Assembly: GCA_002255905.1 (NCBI GenBank)
Contig: NKIN01000004.1
Location: 124,001 to 188,000, forward strand
Source of the DNA: Burkholderiales bacterium PBB1
GTDB lineage: Bacteria; Pseudomonadota; Gammaproteobacteria; Burkholderiales; Burkholderiaceae_C
DNA: 64,000 nucleotides
Direction of reading: 5' to 3'
A model generated the notes under the pieces. The model saw only the letters and a program-made list of their open reading frames with translations. It did no database searches and was not told where the DNA came from. A program made the translations under genes and the position numbers. Shown here one piece after another: positions 11,240 through 21,997 of this stretch (position 1 is its first letter; the number at the start of each line of letters is the position of its first letter).

Positions 11240-12343
11240 TCAGCCCTGCAGGGCGAGCCGGGGCACTACCACCGCGCGGCCACCACGGCGTGCAGCCGGT
11301 GGCGCCGACGTGCTTTGCAGCACCATCAGCAACAGCCGCTTCAGGCCGTCCCAGGGCTCCAGTGGCCAGTCGGGGTGCTTCAGCCCCTTCACCAGTCCGT
11401 CGCAGACCTGCGCGGCGTGCAACAAGGCGTCCAGCGCGGCCTCGGTGAACAGCGGCAGCGCGCGCTCGAACAGCCGCTCCTTCTGGCCCCAGACGCGCGC
11501 CTCGCGCAGTGCCAGCGGCAAGGGTCGGCCGGCGCTCATGGCGTCGTGGACCCGCTTGAGCGCGCGCACGTCCTCGGCCAGTGTCCAGTGCACCAGCACG
11601 GCCGCCTCGCCCTCGGCGCGCAGGCCGTCCAGCATGCGCAGCGCCCGCGTCACCTGGCCGGCCAGCGCGGCTTCGCCGAGCTTGAACACGTCGTAGCGGG
11701 CCACGTTCAGCACTGCGGCCTCGACCTGCTCGAAGCTCAGTTCGCCGGGGGGATGCAGCAGCGCGAGCTTCTGGATTTCCTGGTGGGCCGCCAGCAGGTT
11801 GCCCTCGACACGGTCGGCAAAGAACGCCAGCGTGCGCTGACCCGCCTCGCCGGCTTGCACGCGCTGCCCTTGGGCGCTGAGGCGCTGTGCGATCCACTGC
11901 GGCAACGCCTGGCGCTCAACGGGATCCACGCGCAGCGTCACCCCCGCCGCATCGAGCGCACCGAACCATGCGCTTTGCTGCTGCTGGCGGTCGAGTCGGG
12001 GCAGCTGCACGATCGTCACCACGTCCTCGCACAGCGTCTCGCAATAGCGCTGCAAGGCCTCCGAGCCGTCCTTGCCCGGTTTGCCCGAGGAAATGCGGAT
12101 CTCGACGAGTTGGCGGTCCGCGAACAAGCTCATCGCCTGCGAGGCGCCGAGCAACGCGCTCCAGTTGAAGTGCGCGCCCGAGACCGCATGCACCTGGCGT
12201 TCGCTGTAACCGGCGTTGCGGGCCGCCGCGCGCAGCGCATCACAGGCCTCCTGCATCAGCAGTGGTTCATCGCCCCACACGGTGTACAGCGACCGCAGGC
12301 CCTTCTGCAGGTGGGGGCCGAGCTGGTCGAATCGCAGTTGCAT
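11240..12343 (-). CDS. holA: DNA polymerase III delta subunit
   Basis: Clamp-loader subunit that opens the beta sliding clamp. 367 residues, slightly above the E. coli size. The N-terminus MQLRFDQLGPHLQKGL and the YTVWGDEPLLMQEACDALR segment are typical HolA; LPRLDRQQQQSAWFGAL and ADRVEGNLLAAHQEIQKL are also family hallmarks. It is the last gene of leuS-lptE-holA, 16 bases after lptE, an order widely conserved in gamma- and betaproteobacteria. Converges with ghrA. Confidence 0.95.
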   Translation of the reverse strand: MQLRFDQLGPHLQKGLRSLYTVWGDEPLLMQEACDALRAAARNAGYSERQVHAVSGAHFNWSALLGASQAMSLFADRQLVEIRISSGKPGKDGSEALQRYCETLCEDVVTIVQLPRLDRQQQQSAWFGALDAAGVTLRVDPVERQALPQWIAQRLSAQGQRVQAGEAGQRTLAFFADRVEGNLLAAHQEIQKLALLHPPGELSFEQVEAAVLNVARYDVFKLGEAALAGQVTRALRMLDGLRAEGEAAVLVHWTLAEDVRALKRVHDAMSAGRPLPLALREARVWGQKERLFERALPLFTEAALDALLHAAQVCDGLVKGLKHPDWPLEPWDGLKRLLLMVLQSTSAPPAARRGGRAVVVPRLALQG

Positions 12344-12359
12344 CGGCGTCGAGCGAGGG

Positions 12360-12896
12360 TCAGAGCGCCGGAACCGCGGCCAGACGCCGCATGATCTGCG
12401 AGACGATGTCGGTTTGCATCTCCCGGTAGAGCAACGCCTCCTCCTGCTCCTTCGCCAGCGCGTCGGATTCGTTGTAGCTGATGTCGCGTCCGAGCAGCAG
12501 CTCGGTCAGGCCGATCAGCTCTCGGTCGGAGGGCGTCCGCAGCTTGAAGGTGAAGCGCACGCGCAGGCTGATCTGGCGCACCTGGCCCGCCGAGGTGGTG
12601 GCGACCACATTGCGCTCGCGCCGTTCCGAGACCGCCTCCAGCAGCACCTGCGCCTCGCCGCCTGAATCGACGACACGCGTGGTCTGGCTCGCGTTGATGG
12701 CGCGGCGCAGTTCCTTCTCCAGCGGCGAATGGGGCTTGAAGCCGATGAGCTGCACGGTGCGGAACTTCAGTTCCTGCGCACCGCGCAGCTGGAAGCCGCA
12801 ACCGGCGAGCGTGGCCGCGGCAAGCGAGGCCATGCCGATCAGCCAGGTGCGGCGTGGAGCGCTAGGGTGGTGCAAAGGCTTTGGTGGTGTGGGCAT
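12360..12896 (-). CDS. lptE: LPS-assembly lipoprotein LptE
   Basis: Outer-membrane lipoprotein that plugs the LptD barrel and assists LPS delivery. 178 residues. A lipoprotein signal peptide with lipobox LAGC (Cys33) follows a basic N-terminus (APRRTW). The mature start CGFQLRG is the hallmark of this family. The C-terminal half shows the ERRERNVV and DRELIGLTELLLGRDISYNE features common in beta-proteobacterial LptE. 12 bases after leuS. Confidence 0.93.
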   Translation of the reverse strand: MPTPPKPLHHPSAPRRTWLIGMASLAAATLAGCGFQLRGAQELKFRTVQLIGFKPHSPLEKELRRAINASQTTRVVDSGGEAQVLLEAVSERRERNVVATTSAGQVRQISLRVRFTFKLRTPSDRELIGLTELLLGRDISYNESDALAKEQEEALLYREMQTDIVSQIMRRLAAVPAL

Positions 12897-12908
12897 CAGC
12901 TGGCGGTC

Positions 12909-15551
12909 TCAGAGCACCACATTGATCAGGCGGCCGGGCACGACGATCACGCGCTTGACCGGCGCGCCCTCGGCGAACTTCAGCAGCTCGGGGCTGGCCA
13001 GCGCGACCTTCTCGATCGTGGACTTGTCGGCGCCGGCGGGCACGGTGATCGCGCCACGCAGCTTGCCATTGATCTGCAGCATCAGCTCGACCTCGTCTTG
13101 CACCAGTGCGCTCTCGTCGACCTCGGGCCAGGGCGCATCGAGCAGGTCGCCGTGGACTGCCGTGTAGCCCAGCTCGTTCCACAGCGCCCAGGTGGTGTGC
13201 GGGCAGGCCGGGTACAGCGCGCGCAGCAGGATGCCGTAGCCCTCGCGCAGCACAGGCGCCGCGCCGGCATCCTTGCAGGCTTCGAGCGCGTTGAGCAGCT
13301 TCATGGCGCCAGACACCACGGTGTTGTATTGCATGCGCTCGTAGTCGAAGCTGACCTGGCGCAGCACCTGGTGCACCTCGCGGCGCAAGGCCTTGCCGGC
13401 GTCAGAGAGGTCGGCTGACAGGGCTGACGCCGTGCGCAGCGCCTCGGCGTTCTTGGCGCCGAAGCCCCAGACCCGCTTCAGAAAGCGGTGCGCGCCTTCC
13501 ACGCCGGCATCGTTCCATTCCAGCGTCTGCTCTGGCGGCGAGGCGAACATCACGAACAGCCGCGCGGTGTCGGCGCCGTACTGGTCGATCAGCGCCTGCG
13601 GGTCGACGCCGTTGTTCTTGCTCTTGCTCATCGTGCCCACGCCCTCGTAGGTCACGGCCGAGCCGTCGCTCTTCAGCGTGGCGCCGGTGATCTTGCCGTC
13701 GCTGCCATAGCTGTGCTCCACGTCGTGCGGCCAGAAGTACTCGATGCCGCCCTGTGCCGTCTTGCGCGAGTAGATGTGGTTGAGCACCATGCCCTGGGTC
13801 AGCAGCTTGGTGAACGGCTCATCGACCGACACCAGCTTCAGGTCGCGCATCACCTTGGTCCAGAAGCGCGCATAAAGCAGGTGCAGGATGGCGTGTTCGA
13901 TGCCGCCGATGTACTGGTCCATCGGCATCCAGTACGCCGCACCGTTGCTCACCATCGCGTCGGTGTTCTGCGGGTCGCAGTAGCGCATGAAGTACCACGA
14001 GCTGTCGACGAAGGTGTCCATCGTGTCCGTCTCGCGGCGCGCCGGGCGGCCACAGGTCGGGCACGCCACGTTCAGGAACGCCGCGTGTTTGGCCAGCGGA
14101 TTGCCCGAGCCATCGGGGATCAGGTCTTCGGGCAGCACCACGGGCAGATCGGCCTCGGGCACCGGCACGGCACCGTGCTCCTCGCAATGGATGATCGGGA
14201 TCGGCGTGCCCCAGTAGCGCTGGCGGCTGATGCCCCAGTCGCGCAATCGCCAGGTGGTTTTCTTGCTGCCCAGGTCGCGTGCGGCCAGCGCCTTGGCCAC
14301 CGCGTCGACGGCCGCCTTGCAACTGAGGCCGCTGAAGTAGTCCGAGTTGATGGTCACGCCGCGCTGCTTGTCGGCATACCAGTCCTGCCAGTGGTCGTAG
14401 CTGAAGTGCGGCTCGCCGTCCACTTGCACCACTTGCAGGATGTCGATGCCGAATTTCTTCGCGAAGGCGAAGTCGCGCTCGTCGTGTGCGGGCACGCCCA
14501 TCACGGCGCCATCGCCGTAGCTCATCAGCACGTAGTTGCCGACCCACACATCGACCGGCTGGTGCGTGAGCGGGTGCTTCACCGTCAGCCCGGTGTTCAC
14601 GCCCTTCTTTTCCTGCGTGGCGAGTTCGGCTTCGGTGGTGCCGCCAGCCTGGCACTCGGCGATGAAAGCCGCCACCGCCGGATTCGAGGCTGCGGCGTGC
14701 TGCGCCAGCGGGTGTTCGGGGGCGACCGCGCAGAACGTCACGCCCATGATGGTGTCCGCGCGCGTGGTGAACACATACAGCCGGCCGTCCTGGATGGGTT
14801 GGCCGCTGCCGTCGCGGATGTCATGGGTGAACGCAAAGCGCACGCCCTCGCTCTTGCCGATCCAGTTCTCCTGCATCAGCCGCACCCGCTCGGGCCAGCC
14901 GGGAAGGTGGTGCTGCACCTGGTCGAGCAACTCGTCGGCGTAGGCGGTGATCTTCAGGTAGTAGCCGGGGATCTCGCGCTTTTCCACCGTGGCACCGCTG
15001 CGCCAGCCCTTGCCGTCGATCACCTGCTCGTTGGCGAGCACGGTCTGGTCGACCGGGTCCCAGTTGACGACCTGGGTGCGCCGCTCGGCGATGCCCGCTT
15101 CCAGCATCTTCAGGAACAGCCACTGGTTCCAGCGGTAGTACTCGGGCCGGCAGGTGGTGACTTCGCGGCTCCAGTCGATCGCCAGGCCCATCGCCTTCAT
15201 CTGGCCCTTCATGTGGGCGATGTTGTCGTAGGTCCACTGCGCTGGCGGCACCTTGTTCTTCATCGCCGCGTTTTCCGCGGGCAGGCCGAAAGCGTCCCAG
15301 CCCATGGGCATCAGCACGTTGTGGCCCTTCATGCGCAGCTGACGCGTCAACATGTCGTTGATGGTGTAGTTGCGCACGTGGCCCATGTGCAGCTTGCCGC
15401 TGGGGTAGGGCAGCATCGAGCAGGCGTAGAACTTCGGTTTGGGCTGGCCGTGGCTGTCGAGCGCCCCTTCGGTGACGCGGTAGGCGTCTCGTGCGTTCCA
15501 GGCGGTCTGCGCCGCGCGTTCGACCTCGGTCGGCTTGAATTCGGGATTCAT
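12909..15551 (-). CDS. leuS: Leucyl-tRNA synthetase
   Basis: Charges tRNA-Leu and edits mischarged products. 880 residues, the usual bacterial length. The class I signature HMGH is in [17 protein letters not shown] (about residue 53) and the second signature is [11 protein letters not shown] (about 640); the CP1 editing domain contains [12 protein letters not shown]. First gene of leuS-lptE-holA. A TATAAT box lies 36 bases upstream of the ATG at 15551. Confidence 0.98.
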   Translation of the reverse strand: MNPEFKPTEVERAAQTAWNARDAYRVTEGALDSHGQPKPKFYACSMLPYPSGKLHMGHVRNYTINDMLTRQLRMKGHNVLMPMGWDAFGLPAENAAMKNKVPPAQWTYDNIAHMKGQMKAMGLAIDWSREVTTCRPEYYRWNQWLFLKMLEAGIAERRTQVVNWDPVDQTVLANEQVIDGKGWRSGATVEKREIPGYYLKITAYADELLDQVQHHLPGWPERVRLMQENWIGKSEGVRFAFTHDIRDGSGQPIQDGRLYVFTTRADTIMGVTFCAVAPEHPLAQHAAASNPAVAAFIAECQAGGTTEAELATQEKKGVNTGLTVKHPLTHQPVDVWVGNYVLMSYGDGAVMGVPAHDERDFAFAKKFGIDILQVVQVDGEPHFSYDHWQDWYADKQRGVTINSDYFSGLSCKAAVDAVAKALAARDLGSKKTTWRLRDWGISRQRYWGTPIPIIHCEEHGAVPVPEADLPVVLPEDLIPDGSGNPLAKHAAFLNVACPTCGRPARRETDTMDTFVDSSWYFMRYCDPQNTDAMVSNGAAYWMPMDQYIGGIEHAILHLLYARFWTKVMRDLKLVSVDEPFTKLLTQGMVLNHIYSRKTAQGGIEYFWPHDVEHSYGSDGKITGATLKSDGSAVTYEGVGTMSKSKNNGVDPQALIDQYGADTARLFVMFASPPEQTLEWNDAGVEGAHRFLKRVWGFGAKNAEALRTASALSADLSDAGKALRREVHQVLRQVSFDYERMQYNTVVSGAMKLLNALEACKDAGAAPVLREGYGILLRALYPACPHTTWALWNELGYTAVHGDLLDAPWPEVDESALVQDEVELMLQINGKLRGAITVPAGADKSTIEKVALASPELLKFAEGAPVKRVIVVPGRLINVVL

Positions 15552-15586
15552 GAGAGGGCGCGGTGCGCTCGGGGACGTGAGTTTTC

Positions 15587-15592
15587 ATTATA
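15587..15592 (-). promoter_or_regulatory. -10 element for leuS
   Basis: Perfect TATAAT on the minus strand in a short AT-rich island, 36 bases upstream of the leuS start. The -35 region is poor. Confidence 0.5.
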
Positions 15593-15638
15593 GGAAGCGA
15601 CCCTCGCCAGCTGTGGGTTGGTGCGACACGCCTACACT

Positions 15639-15746
15639 GCACGGGCTTGTCGGGGCGCCGTGGACCGTGGGGTCGATGGCTGAGACCACACCCGTGTGGA
15701 ACCCGCTGAACCTGATCGGGGTCATGCCCGCGTAGGAATCAAGTGC
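15639..15746 (+). ncRNA. TPP riboswitch (THI element) upstream of thiC
   Basis: Contains the conserved thi-box landmarks in order: GGGGCGCC (15652-15659), GGCTGAGAC (15678 on), ACCCGCTGAACCTGATC (15701 on) and GGTCATGCCCGCGTAGGAA (15719 on). Short complementary ends (CTTG near 15646, CAAG near 15740) can close P1. It binds thiamine diphosphate and lowers thiC expression when the cofactor is plentiful. A TACACT box at 15633-15638 is a possible -10, which would start the RNA at about 15645, right at P1. The thiC start is 77 bases further on. Confidence 0.93.
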
Positions 15747-15771
15747 AGCGGCCATCGAGGCGGGGTTTTGA

Positions 15772-17733
<1,962 letters not shown>

Positions 17734-17750
17734 TCCGCCCGGGGGTGGTG

Positions 17751-18044
17751 TCAGGCCGCGATCTGTGCGGCCTGTGCGGCCGTGGCGGCGTCCAGGCACT
17801 TGTTGCACTTGCCGAGGCCGCGCAACCGCGGATCGGGCCGGCCCTCGCCGGTCTTGAAGTTCGCCTGGCAACGGCGGCAGACGTACATCTTCGAACTCGA
17901 CATCATGGGCTTGATGCCGGGTTCCGACGCAGGACGTGCCGCCGAATACTCGGCCTGGGTCTGTCGCAGCTTGATGCTCTCAGCGCTGGCGGCTACCGTG
18001 ACGGCGGCGGGAGTGGCGGTGGTTTTGGTTCGTTGTGTGGCCAT
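17751..18044 (-). CDS. Small conserved CxxC protein, copy 1 (function unknown)
   Basis: 97 residues. Two CxxC pairs (CRRC near residue 56 and CNKC near 80) could bind one zinc or another metal. The N-terminal third is low-complexity and Thr/Ala-rich, the tail is Ala-rich. A second copy at 26691-26981 shares the QTQAEYSAARP, SSSKMYVCRRCQANFKTG and GLGKCN segments. I do not recognise a named family. The start is the ATG at 18044; a weak promoter is seen at 18112-18141. It lies between thiC (convergent) and a 195-base gap. Confidence 0.75.
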   Translation of the reverse strand: MATQRTKTTATPAAVTVAASAESIKLRQTQAEYSAARPASEPGIKPMMSSSKMYVCRRCQANFKTGEGRPDPRLRGLGKCNKCLDAATAAQAAQIAA

Positions 18045-18111
18045 GGCGCGGGAGTGGACCTCTCAGGTTGAGCCGGCATGTCGGGGCTGGAACATGCCAA
18101 CGAAAACCCCT

Positions 18112-18141
18112 ATTGTCCCTGCTGTGACCAATTCCCGCCAA
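18112..18141 (-). promoter_or_regulatory. Possible sigma70 promoter for the CxxC protein, copy 1
   Basis: Minus strand TTGGCG (18136-18141), 18-base spacer, GACAAT (18112-18117), about 68 bases upstream of the start codon. It lies in a locally AT-richer stretch. Confidence 0.3.
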
Positions 18142-18239
18142 AACGGGGTGATCTTCGAAATGTGAAAAGGCGTTACAGCGGCCTGTGGCGGCCCTCGAAC
18201 GCGCTCGCGCGCGGTGCGGGAGGACTTCTAACCGCGCAG

Positions 18240-18650
18240 TCAGCGGCGGCCTTTGAATAACGACCACGCCTCTGGCGCGTGCGCTGATGCACGATGGTCC
18301 CGCCACGCGGCCACCAGAAACGCGAGGCCACCCGCGTGGAAGGTCAGGGCAGCCAACGGGATGGCCGTGAGTTGCCAGATCAACATGCTCGCACCAGCTG
18401 CCAGCCAGGTGGAGATCAGACAGGCCGCCGCCAAATGGGCTGCGACAGGCCGCTTGAAACGCCACCAGAGCAGACTGATCGCGGCGAGCACAACGCCCGC
18501 CTTGATCACCGCCATGGCTCGAAGCAGGCGACCCAGGGCGAAACCCGAGTCCAGGTACGGCGCCGGATTTCCAACCCATGCGGCGAGGGCGACCGTCACC
18601 ACGCAGCCCAGCAGCAACGTGGTCCGGAGCGTGACCGTCTCGGTGTACAC
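18240..18650 (-). CDS. Small membrane protein, function unknown
   Basis: 136 residues with about four predicted transmembrane helices: roughly 10-27, 45-62, 71-90 and 97-113, ending in a basic tail (SLFKGRR). No recognisable catalytic motif. It starts 4 bases after the stop of the dienelactone hydrolase gene on the same strand, so they are probably co-transcribed. I cannot assign a function. Confidence 0.7.
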   Translation of the reverse strand: MYTETVTLRTTLLLGCVVTVALAAWVGNPAPYLDSGFALGRLLRAMAVIKAGVVLAAISLLWWRFKRPVAAHLAAACLISTWLAAGASMLIWQLTAIPLAALTFHAGGLAFLVAAWRDHRASAHAPEAWSLFKGRR

Positions 18651-18654
18651 CCAC

Positions 18655-19356
18655 TCACCCCAACCACTTCCCGAAGAATCGCAAGGTCCGATCCCAAGCC
18701 TGCTGCGCCCACACCGGGTCGAACTGCGTCGCCGGAATCCGCCCTGGGCCCACGGCGGTTTCGTTGGCGAAGGCGTGGTGCGCCAGGTAGCGGTGAAACG
18801 CGAAGTTCACATGGGCTGCGCGCAGTTTGGCTTCCAGCGCATCGACGGTGGCGATCGGGAAGAACTCGTCCTGGGTCGCCCAGTGGCCGAGCAGCGGTGC
18901 CTTGAGCTTCGCGGCGTCGATGTATTCCAGCGGCGGGCAGCCGTACCAGACGACGCCGGCGTCGGCCTCGGGCGTGGCGCACAGGCTCAGCAGGGTCAGT
19001 GCGCCACCCATGCAGAAACCGGTGATGCCGACCTTCGCTCCCGCCGTGCCCGTCTGCTTGAGATGCAGCACCGCGCCCCGGATGTCCTGCGACGCGGCAT
19101 CGCCGAAGTTCAGCGCGCTCATCAAGTGGTGCGCCTCCTCGGCCTCCACTGTCAACTGGCCGCGGTACAGGTCGGGCACCAGTGCGCGGTATCCCGCCTG
19201 CGCCAGCCGGTCGGCCACGCCTCGGATCTGCTCGTTCAGGCCCCACCATTCCTGGATCACGACGATGCCGGGCGCGTCGGTCGGGTGGATCGGTTCGGCC
19301 AGGTAGCCCGAGGCGGTCTGCCCGTCAGGGCGTTGATAAGTGATGGCGGTGCCCAT
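18655..19356 (-). CDS. Dienelactone hydrolase family protein
   Basis: Cytoplasmic alpha/beta hydrolase, 233 residues from the ATG at 19356 (MGTAITYQRPDGQ). The nucleophile elbow GFCMGG near residue 115 carries the family's catalytic Cys, with the Asp/His partners in HWATQDEFFP and YLAHHAF. The conserved IVVIQEWWGLNEQIR motif near residue 33 is typical. The family ranges from carboxymethylenebutenolidases of aromatic degradation to general esterases; nothing adjacent points to a chlorocatechol pathway, so the substrate is open. Confidence 0.88.
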   Translation of the reverse strand: MGTAITYQRPDGQTASGYLAEPIHPTDAPGIVVIQEWWGLNEQIRGVADRLAQAGYRALVPDLYRGQLTVEAEEAHHLMSALNFGDAASQDIRGAVLHLKQTGTAGAKVGITGFCMGGALTLLSLCATPEADAGVVWYGCPPLEYIDAAKLKAPLLGHWATQDEFFPIATVDALEAKLRAAHVNFAFHRYLAHHAFANETAVGPGRIPATQFDPVWAQQAWDRTLRFFGKWLG

Positions 19357-19412
19357 GGGCGGTCTCCGTCGGGTTGGGTCAGCGCACAGCGGCGAGGAAG
19401 TGGCGGCGAGGG

Positions 19413-20393
19413 TCAGGCTCGCCGCGAATCGATGGGCAGCGCCACGCCACAGGCCTCCAGCGCCTGGGCCACCGCGCCGCGGCTGACCGGCTTGTGCAAG
19501 AAGGCGTCGCAGCCGGCCAGTTCGGCACGCACCCGTTCCACGGGACGGGCCGAGCCGGTGACGACGATCAGTGCACACGCTGGATCGCTGGCGTGCGCAG
19601 GCGGCGCCTTGACGCGGCTGCACAGGTCGTGGGCCGCTGGTGCCGCCGAGCCATCGAAGACGATGCTCAGGAAGGCCACCGTGTAGCGCTTGGCGGCCAG
19701 CATGCGCACCGCCTGCATCGTGCTTTGCACCGGGTGCGTGCGAAAGCCGAATACTTCGAGCAAGGCGCACAGCTGCTCGCGGGCACCGTCGTCGCCGTCG
19801 AGCACCAGCACATCGGGTGGGGCGGCCGCCGGTGCAGGCTGCCCTTTGCTCGCCAGCAGAGTGCGCCGCACCTGCGCGCGCCGCAATGCTTTGGTGGCGG
19901 CTTTGGCGACCGGTGACGGCTCCTCGGGCGCGGCGTGGCGGTGTCTGGCCACTGGGGCAGGTGCCGCTGATGGTTGCCGTTCAGGCGCGATGCAGGGCAG
20001 CGGCGCTTGCGGGTCGGCCAGGATTGCGTCGTTCATCAGCGGCGGGTTCGGTGCCGACTCGTCGCGGGGGGGAGGCATCTCGAATTCGCGCAGATGCAGC
20101 GGCGGCAGCGGCGTGTCGGGTTCCACGTGCTTGGCAGTCTGGTGCGGCTCGGTGTGGCCGTCGAGGCCACCGGAGCGGGAATTGAACCAGCGCCGCAAGT
20201 CTGGCGCGTCCAGGTGCACCGAGGGCGTGGTGTCGGCGTCGAGCTCCATTTCTGCCAGGTTGACGAAGGCTTCGGAGTACTCCTCCACCGCGGGCGGAGC
20301 CGTGCCGTCCAGTGCCGCGCCGCAGGTGGTGCAGATGCGGGCATCCGGCAGGTTGAGCCGGACGCATGACGGGCACACGTTGAACGGAGGCAT
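19413..20393 (-). CDS. Zinc-ribbon protein with C-terminal degenerate receiver domain
   Basis: 326 residues from the ATG at 20393. An N-terminal zinc ribbon (Cys7, Cys10, Cys21, Cys24) is joined by a long Pro/Ala-rich linker (about 30-190) to a CheY-like domain (about 193-320). The receiver keeps the acidic pair (LVLDGDDG), the Thr of IVVTGSA and the Lys of FLHKPVS, but the usual phosphate-accepting Asp is replaced by Ser243 (VAFLSIVFDG), so it probably cannot be phosphorylated in the normal way. A further in-frame ATG at 20450 would add 19 residues before the zinc ribbon. No output domain is seen. Function unknown; a protein- or nucleic-acid-binding role is possible. Confidence 0.75.
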   Translation of the reverse strand: MPPFNVCPSCVRLNLPDARICTTCGAALDGTAPPAVEEYSEAFVNLAEMELDADTTPSVHLDAPDLRRWFNSRSGGLDGHTEPHQTAKHVEPDTPLPPLHLREFEMPPPRDESAPNPPLMNDAILADPQAPLPCIAPERQPSAAPAPVARHRHAAPEEPSPVAKAATKALRRAQVRRTLLASKGQPAPAAAPPDVLVLDGDDGAREQLCALLEVFGFRTHPVQSTMQAVRMLAAKRYTVAFLSIVFDGSAAPAAHDLCSRVKAPPAHASDPACALIVVTGSARPVERVRAELAGCDAFLHKPVSRGAVAQALEACGVALPIDSRRA

Positions 20394-20473
20394 GCCCCAT
20401 TCTGGCCGAGCCGTTGTCGAGCGCAATCCCCTTTTGACCAGCCGCGCCATGTGTGGGCGGCCGACGCCAGCGG

Positions 20474-21121
20474 CTAGGCAAGCAGGCGGTCTCCGATCTG
20501 CTCGGGCCGATCCACACGCCATGGATCCAGCCCAGTAGGCACCGCATGCGCCCCATAGCCCCAGCTGACCAGGGCGGCGGGGCAGCCGGCTGCCGATGCG
20601 GCCAGGATGTCGGGCGGCGCGTCGCCCACCATCAGCAGCTGCGATGCCGTCACCCCCAGCTGCGTGGCCGTCGTCTGCAGCATCGCGGGCGAGGGCTTGC
20701 GCTGCGCGGCCGAATCGGCGCCCTGCACCAGCGCGAACCAAGGCAGCAAGCCGGCCGCATCGATGACTGCCCGTGCCAGGCGCGTGGGCTTGTTGGTGAC
20801 CACGGCGAGCGGGTATGGCCGCTCGCTCAGCTGGCGCAGCAACGCCGCGATGCCGGGGAACACCTGGCCGTGGGCCAGCGGCGCGGCCAGCGTCGCTGCG
20901 TCAAAGCCGGCGCGCAGCGACTGTCGCAGCGCCACGTCCTCGGCCGACACACCTTGGGCCCCCAGCGCTCGGGCGATCAGCGCGTCGGGACCGTCGCCGA
21001 TCCAGGTGCGCACCGTCGCCAGATCGAAGCGTTTCAGCCCCGCTGCAGCCAGCGCGGTGTTGACTGCATGGCCGATGTCGGCTGCGCTGTCGATCAGCGT
21101 GCCGTCGAGGTCGAAGGCCAC
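20474..21121 (-). CDS. gph: Phosphoglycolate phosphatase (HAD family)
   Basis: Hydrolyses 2-phosphoglycolate formed by RuBisCO oxygenation or DNA repair. 215 residues from the GTG at 21121; the nucleophile motif FDLDGTLIDS comes at once, so the native start may be a few codons earlier at a rare start, limited by a stop about 15 codons upstream. Other HAD motifs: VVTNKPTRLA (Thr/Ser motif) and MVGDAPPDILAA (acidic motif). It follows rpe by 44 bases; rpe-gph is a conserved pair in betaproteobacteria. Confidence 0.92.
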   Translation of the reverse strand: MAFDLDGTLIDSAADIGHAVNTALAAAGLKRFDLATVRTWIGDGPDALIARALGAQGVSAEDVALRQSLRAGFDAATLAAPLAHGQVFPGIAALLRQLSERPYPLAVVTNKPTRLARAVIDAAGLLPWFALVQGADSAAQRKPSPAMLQTTATQLGVTASQLLMVGDAPPDILAASAAGCPAALVSWGYGAHAVPTGLDPWRVDRPEQIGDRLLA

Positions 21122-21165
21122 GGCGCGGACCGCCCGCAGCTCGGCCAGCAGGTGAATTGGCGCGC

Positions 21166-21870
21166 TCAGACGCGACGCGCCAGTGCGCCGGTGATGGCAT
21201 TCGCGCGGATCGCGGCGATCGATTCGGCGTAGCGCCCACCGCCGAACACGGCCGAACCAGCGACCAGCGTGTCGGCACCGGCGTTACCGACGCGCTGCGC
21301 GTTGTCGGCCTTGACGCCACCGTCGACCTCGAGCCAGATGTCGCGGCCGGTGGCGTCGATGCGCTTGCGCACTGCATCGATTTTCGGCAGCACGTGTTCG
21401 AGGAAGCTCTGCCCGCCGTAGCCGGGGTTGACCGACATCAGCAACACCAGATCGAGCTGGTCGAGCACATGATCGAGGCAATTCAGCGGCGTGGCCGGGT
21501 TCAGCACCAGGCCGGCCTGCACGCCGAGCGACTTGATCAGCTGGATCGTCCGGTCGACGTGCTCGCTCGCCTCGGGATGAAACGAGATGATCGACGCGCC
21601 GGCCTGCGCGAACATCGGGATCAGCGCATCGACCGGCTTGATCATCAGGTGCACATCGATCGGTACCGGCTGGCCGTCCTTCACCGCGTAGGGCTTGATC
21701 GCCTGGCAGACCAGTGGACCCACCGTGAGGTTGGGCACGTAGTGGTTGTCCATCACGTCGAAGTGGATGACGTCGGCGCCGGCGGCGATCACTGCAGTGA
21801 CCTCTTCGCCGAGGCGGGCGAAGTCGGCGGACAACAGGCTGGGCGCAATGCGCATGGTGGGGCTGGTCAT
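21166..21870 (-). CDS. rpe: Ribulose-phosphate 3-epimerase
   Basis: Interconverts ribulose-5-phosphate and xylulose-5-phosphate in the pentose phosphate and Calvin cycles. 234 residues from the ATG at 21870 ([20 protein letters not shown]). TIM-barrel motifs include [36 protein letters not shown] and the VDGGVK phosphate site. It heads the rpe-gph pair. Confidence 0.97.
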   Translation of the reverse strand: MTSPTMRIAPSLLSADFARLGEEVTAVIAAGADVIHFDVMDNHYVPNLTVGPLVCQAIKPYAVKDGQPVPIDVHLMIKPVDALIPMFAQAGASIISFHPEASEHVDRTIQLIKSLGVQAGLVLNPATPLNCLDHVLDQLDLVLLMSVNPGYGGQSFLEHVLPKIDAVRKRIDATGRDIWLEVDGGVKADNAQRVGNAGADTLVAGSAVFGGGRYAESIAAIRANAITGALARRV

Positions 21871-21997
21871 GGGAACTCTTTTCAAGGGCTCAGGGGCGGG
21901 CGGAACTGACGGCGCTGCGCATCCGCGGTGCCAACGGGATCGAGAGGCTATTTTCCCGTCGTTCGTGCCATGGCTGCCGGCTTTTGTGCCCGGCCCC

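Noticed and set aside
13488-15593. 701-residue plus-strand open frame opposite leuS
   Set aside because: Antisense of a certain gene; composition (His/Val/Arg/Ala-rich) is typical of a high-GC mirror frame.
15639-15746. A leader peptide in front of thiC instead of a riboswitch
   Set aside because: The thi-box landmarks are all present in order and spacing, so the region is better explained as structured RNA.
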